Below the pieces are notes generated by a model that saw nothing but the letters and a program-made list of their open reading frames with translations, did no database searches and was not told the origin of the DNA. Positions 61,907-64,000 of a stretch of 64,000 nt of DNA are shown piece after piece (the first letter of the stretch is position 1; the number at the start of each line of letters is the position of its first letter). This DNA comes from JALZKA01 sp963715405. GTDB taxonomy: Bacteria; Actinomycetota; Thermoleophilia; Solirubrobacterales; 70-9. The DNA lies in contig OY970239.1 in assembly GCA_963715405.1 (NCBI GenBank), positions 2,294,001 through 2,358,000 of the forward strand. The letters run 5' to 3'. The translations under genes and the position numbers were made by a program.

Positions 61907-62836
61907 GCGGTTTGCGGCAGGGCGACCCTGACCCCGCCGGAGTCGGCGAGGAGCGGGACGGGATCGAGCTGGGCGCCGCCCTCGGTGGCGAGCCCCGCCC
62001 TGGGAAGGTCGTATGAGGCGCCGCACTCGGGACAGGCGAGGATGCCGCCCAGGAGCGTGCCGCCTGCGACCGGCGAGCTGCACGCCGGGCAGCAGTCGAG
62101 GAACGCGAGCAGCGTGCCATCGATGCGGGCGACTGCGAGAGTCGCGCCGCCGACGTCGGCCGCCTGGATGCGGCCTTCTGCGACCGACTCGGCCGCGGCC
62201 AGGGAGTGCCAGGCGCCGCCGTTCGAGGAGTTGAACGCTGCTTGAGCCTGCGCAGTCTGCGACGCGGGCTCCTGATCGCCGTTCGCGGAGACCTGGAGTA
62301 CCGGCAGGTCGAAGCCGGTCGAAGGCTCGGGCGCGGCGTCGGCGATGCCTTCGACGATCAGGCCTTCGAGGTCGGGCGCGACCTCGTCGAGCGCCTGCTT
62401 CACGGCCAACTCCAGCGTCGCGGACGACGCGGGGCAGGTCTTGCAGCTTCCCTCGAGGCGGATGCGGGCGACGCCGTCCGTCACGTCGAGCAGCTCGACG
62501 CCGCCGCCATGCGAGTCGAGGTAGGGGCGCACCTGATCGAGCGCTTCCATCACGCGCTCCTCGAGGGGCACCGGGTAGAGGTCGTGGACCAGGAGCAGGC
62601 TGGCGATGACGCCGTCGGCAGCCATCGCTTCGCGCATCCGCGCCGCGCCGTCGCCCGCCTTGTCGAGGGTCTCGACGATGCGGCGCATGCCCTCGCCGTA
62701 GAGCTCGACGATCGCGCCGACGAGCTCCTCGGCGGCCGCGCGCGCGCACGCGGATCGCCAGGTCCTCCAGCTGAGCTTGAAGGACCTGGACCCGCTCGAC
62801 TAGCTCTTCGGCGCTGGTGCCCCCGGATTCACTCAG
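61903..62836 (-). CDS. NifU-like / Rieske-like fusion protein of the hydrogenase operon, frameshifted
   Basis: N-terminal coiled segment (SESGGTSAEELVERVQVLQA) in one frame up to about 62740, then a NifU C-terminal type domain (VRPYLDSHGGGVELLD; RLEGSCKTCPASSATLELAV with the cluster CxxC) and a Rieske-fold domain (FLDCCPACSSPV; LACPECGASYDL). Rieske proteins use Cys-x-His pairs; here both pairs appear as CxxC, so a rubredoxin-like or plain [2Fe-2S] centre is possible. Probably an electron carrier for the hydrogenase. No ATG/GTG/TTG is visible at the start; CTG 62836 fits the overlap with the upstream stop. Confidence 0.72.
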
Positions 62837-64000
62837 CAGCTCAGCCCCGTGGGGGTGTGCTGCACCTTGCGGACCATTCCCTTTCCGTCGTACATGTGGA
62901 CGCCGCACGGCAGGCACGGATCGAAGCTCCGTACCGCTCGCATGATGTCTACGCCCTTGAAGTTCTCCGGGCCGTTCTCCTCGAAGATCGGCGTGTTCTG
63001 CACCGCGTCCTCATAGGGGCCGGGAGTTCCGTAGACGTCGCGGACGCTGGCGTTCCACGGCGTTGGCGGGTAGGGCTGGTAGTTCGCGATCTTGCCGCCC
63101 TCGATCACCATGTGGTGGGAGATGACGCCGCGCGCGGCCTCGTGGAAGCCGACCGAGACGGCGTCCTGCGGGACCTTGAAGTCGGCCCAGCTCTTGGTCC
63201 GGCCGGCCCTGACCTCGACGAACGCGCGCTCCAGGCAATGGAGCCCGATCAGCGCCGAGTACGCCTGGTGGTAGGTCCGGGCACGGTCGCGCTCGATCGC
63301 GTTGGACTTCTCCGGGACGTGCCATTCGAGTTGCATCTCGCCGCTGGCTCGCCGTCTTCGGCAGGACCATCTGGATCGAGTGGCCGGTCGCCTTCGCGTA
63401 ACCGAAGTCGACCAGGCCGGCCTTCGCCGTGCACCACTGGCGGGCGAACGGGCCGCCGCCGGTGTCGCAAGCGACGTAGCGGTCGGTGCGATCGTCGTAG
63501 ATCCGCGGTGAGACGACCCATGAGTACTTGTCGTTGAAGTCGCGCGCCTGCGGCTTCGGGATCGTCACCTTGTTCCACGGATGACGTGGGTCGACGGGGT
63601 TCCCGAGCGGGTCCTTGTCGACGAACGTCTTCTCCGTCTCGGTCCAGTCGTCGAAGTACGACGAGCCGAGGAGGATGCGGATCTTGAGGTTGATGTCCAC
63701 GAGGTCCGTGGTGATCAACTCGCCGCCGATCGCGATCCCGGGCGTGATGTAGCGCTTGTTGCCCCACTCGTTCATGTTCTCGTAGGACGAGTCGGCGTAG
63801 TCCGGGTCGTCGAAGGCGCCCCAGTTGACCAGATCGGTCTCGCGGTAGCCGACCATGTCGTACCCCGGCAACTCCCTCAGGAAGAAGTCGTAGAGGTCGT
63901 CGTGCATCGGCACGCTGCGCTTCACGTAGTCGAAGTAGCGCATGAGCCGCACGTAGTAGTCGGTGAGCGTCTGGTGCGTGATGTGGGCGGAGCAGCCGCC
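62833..64000 (-). CDS. hhyL: [NiFe] hydrogenase large subunit, partial, frameshifted
   Basis: The C-terminal part; the gene continues past the window edge, so the first Cys pair is not seen. HQTLTDYYVRLMRYFDYVKR and MHDDLYDFFLRELPGYDMVG match group 1h (high-affinity, atmospheric H2) subunits. One frameshift near 63340-63350 after LPKTAS. The nickel ligand motif DPCLPCGVH is present, followed by 20 residues to be removed by the maturation protease. The group assignment rests on recalled family features and on the NifU, DUF5947 and DUF6084 neighbours. Confidence 0.87.

Noticed and set aside
1..64000. CRISPR arrays, insertion sequences, integrases, phage genes, origin
   Set aside because: No regularly spaced repeats, transposase or integrase motifs, or DnaA-box clusters were seen.

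Overview
The window is high-GC bacterial DNA with actinobacterial traits: a dnaK-grpE-dnaJ-hspR operon, an inositol-3-phosphate synthase next to a CDP-alcohol phosphatidyltransferase (phosphatidylinositol-type lipids), many GTG/TTG starts, and a locus for a [NiFe] hydrogenase that resembles the actinobacterial high-affinity group (1h). A deep-branching actinobacterium such as a member of Thermoleophilia/Solirubrobacterales fits best, but that is inference from gene content. There are no rRNA genes, CRISPR arrays, insertion sequences or phage genes.

Layout. 0-9.4 kb: tRNA-Glu, argF, a phasin-like protein, an RNA m5U methyltransferase, a frameshifted F420-type oxidoreductase, a divergent family-4 uracil-DNA glycosylase homologue, a glycosyltransferase-PHP fusion, ino1, a CDP-alcohol phosphatidyltransferase and nth. 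9.5-19.7 kb: a broken secreted nuclease, a cytochrome c, the heat-shock operon dnaK-grpE-dnaJ-hspR, a class-A beta-lactamase-like hydrolase and clpB. 19.7-52.2 kb: a purine biosynthesis cluster (purD, purE, purB, purC, purS, purQ, purL, purF, purN) repeatedly interrupted by 14 sulfotransferases, 6 glycosyltransferases and 1 methyltransferase. 53.0-64.0 kb: a nickel permease facing a long minus-strand hydrogenase operon. Its order of transcription is large subunit, NifU-Rieske-like protein, DUF5947-like, DUF6084-like, two unnamed proteins, maturation protease, hypA, hypB, a SIS-domain protein, hypF and a small extremely His-rich protein.

The most distinctive feature is the sulfotransferase/glycosyltransferase island inside the purine cluster. 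PurL needs PurS and PurQ, yet purSQ and purL are separated by 15 kb of island. The island's eight-gene minus-strand operon diverges from purL across a long dyad. The products probably build and sulfate a cell-surface glycan or glycolipid using PAPS, an adenine nucleotide. The acceptor, polymerase, exporter and PAPS synthase are not in the window.

Two genome-wide habits stand out. Many starts lie 6-10 nt downstream of a TANNNT hexamer (often TAGNNT), as expected for leaderless mRNAs; in several cases the TAG is also the stop codon of the upstream gene. Short palindromes of the types GGGGTCTGACCCC and GGTGCCAGGCACC are scattered between and inside genes.

Sequence quality matters here. Reading frames are clean from about 17.3 to 50.6 kb, but the hydrogenase locus (53-64 kb) and the nuclease at 9.5-10.7 kb carry many frameshifts without nonsense codons. 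They could be local sequencing or assembly errors or recent decay, and I cannot tell which from sequence alone.
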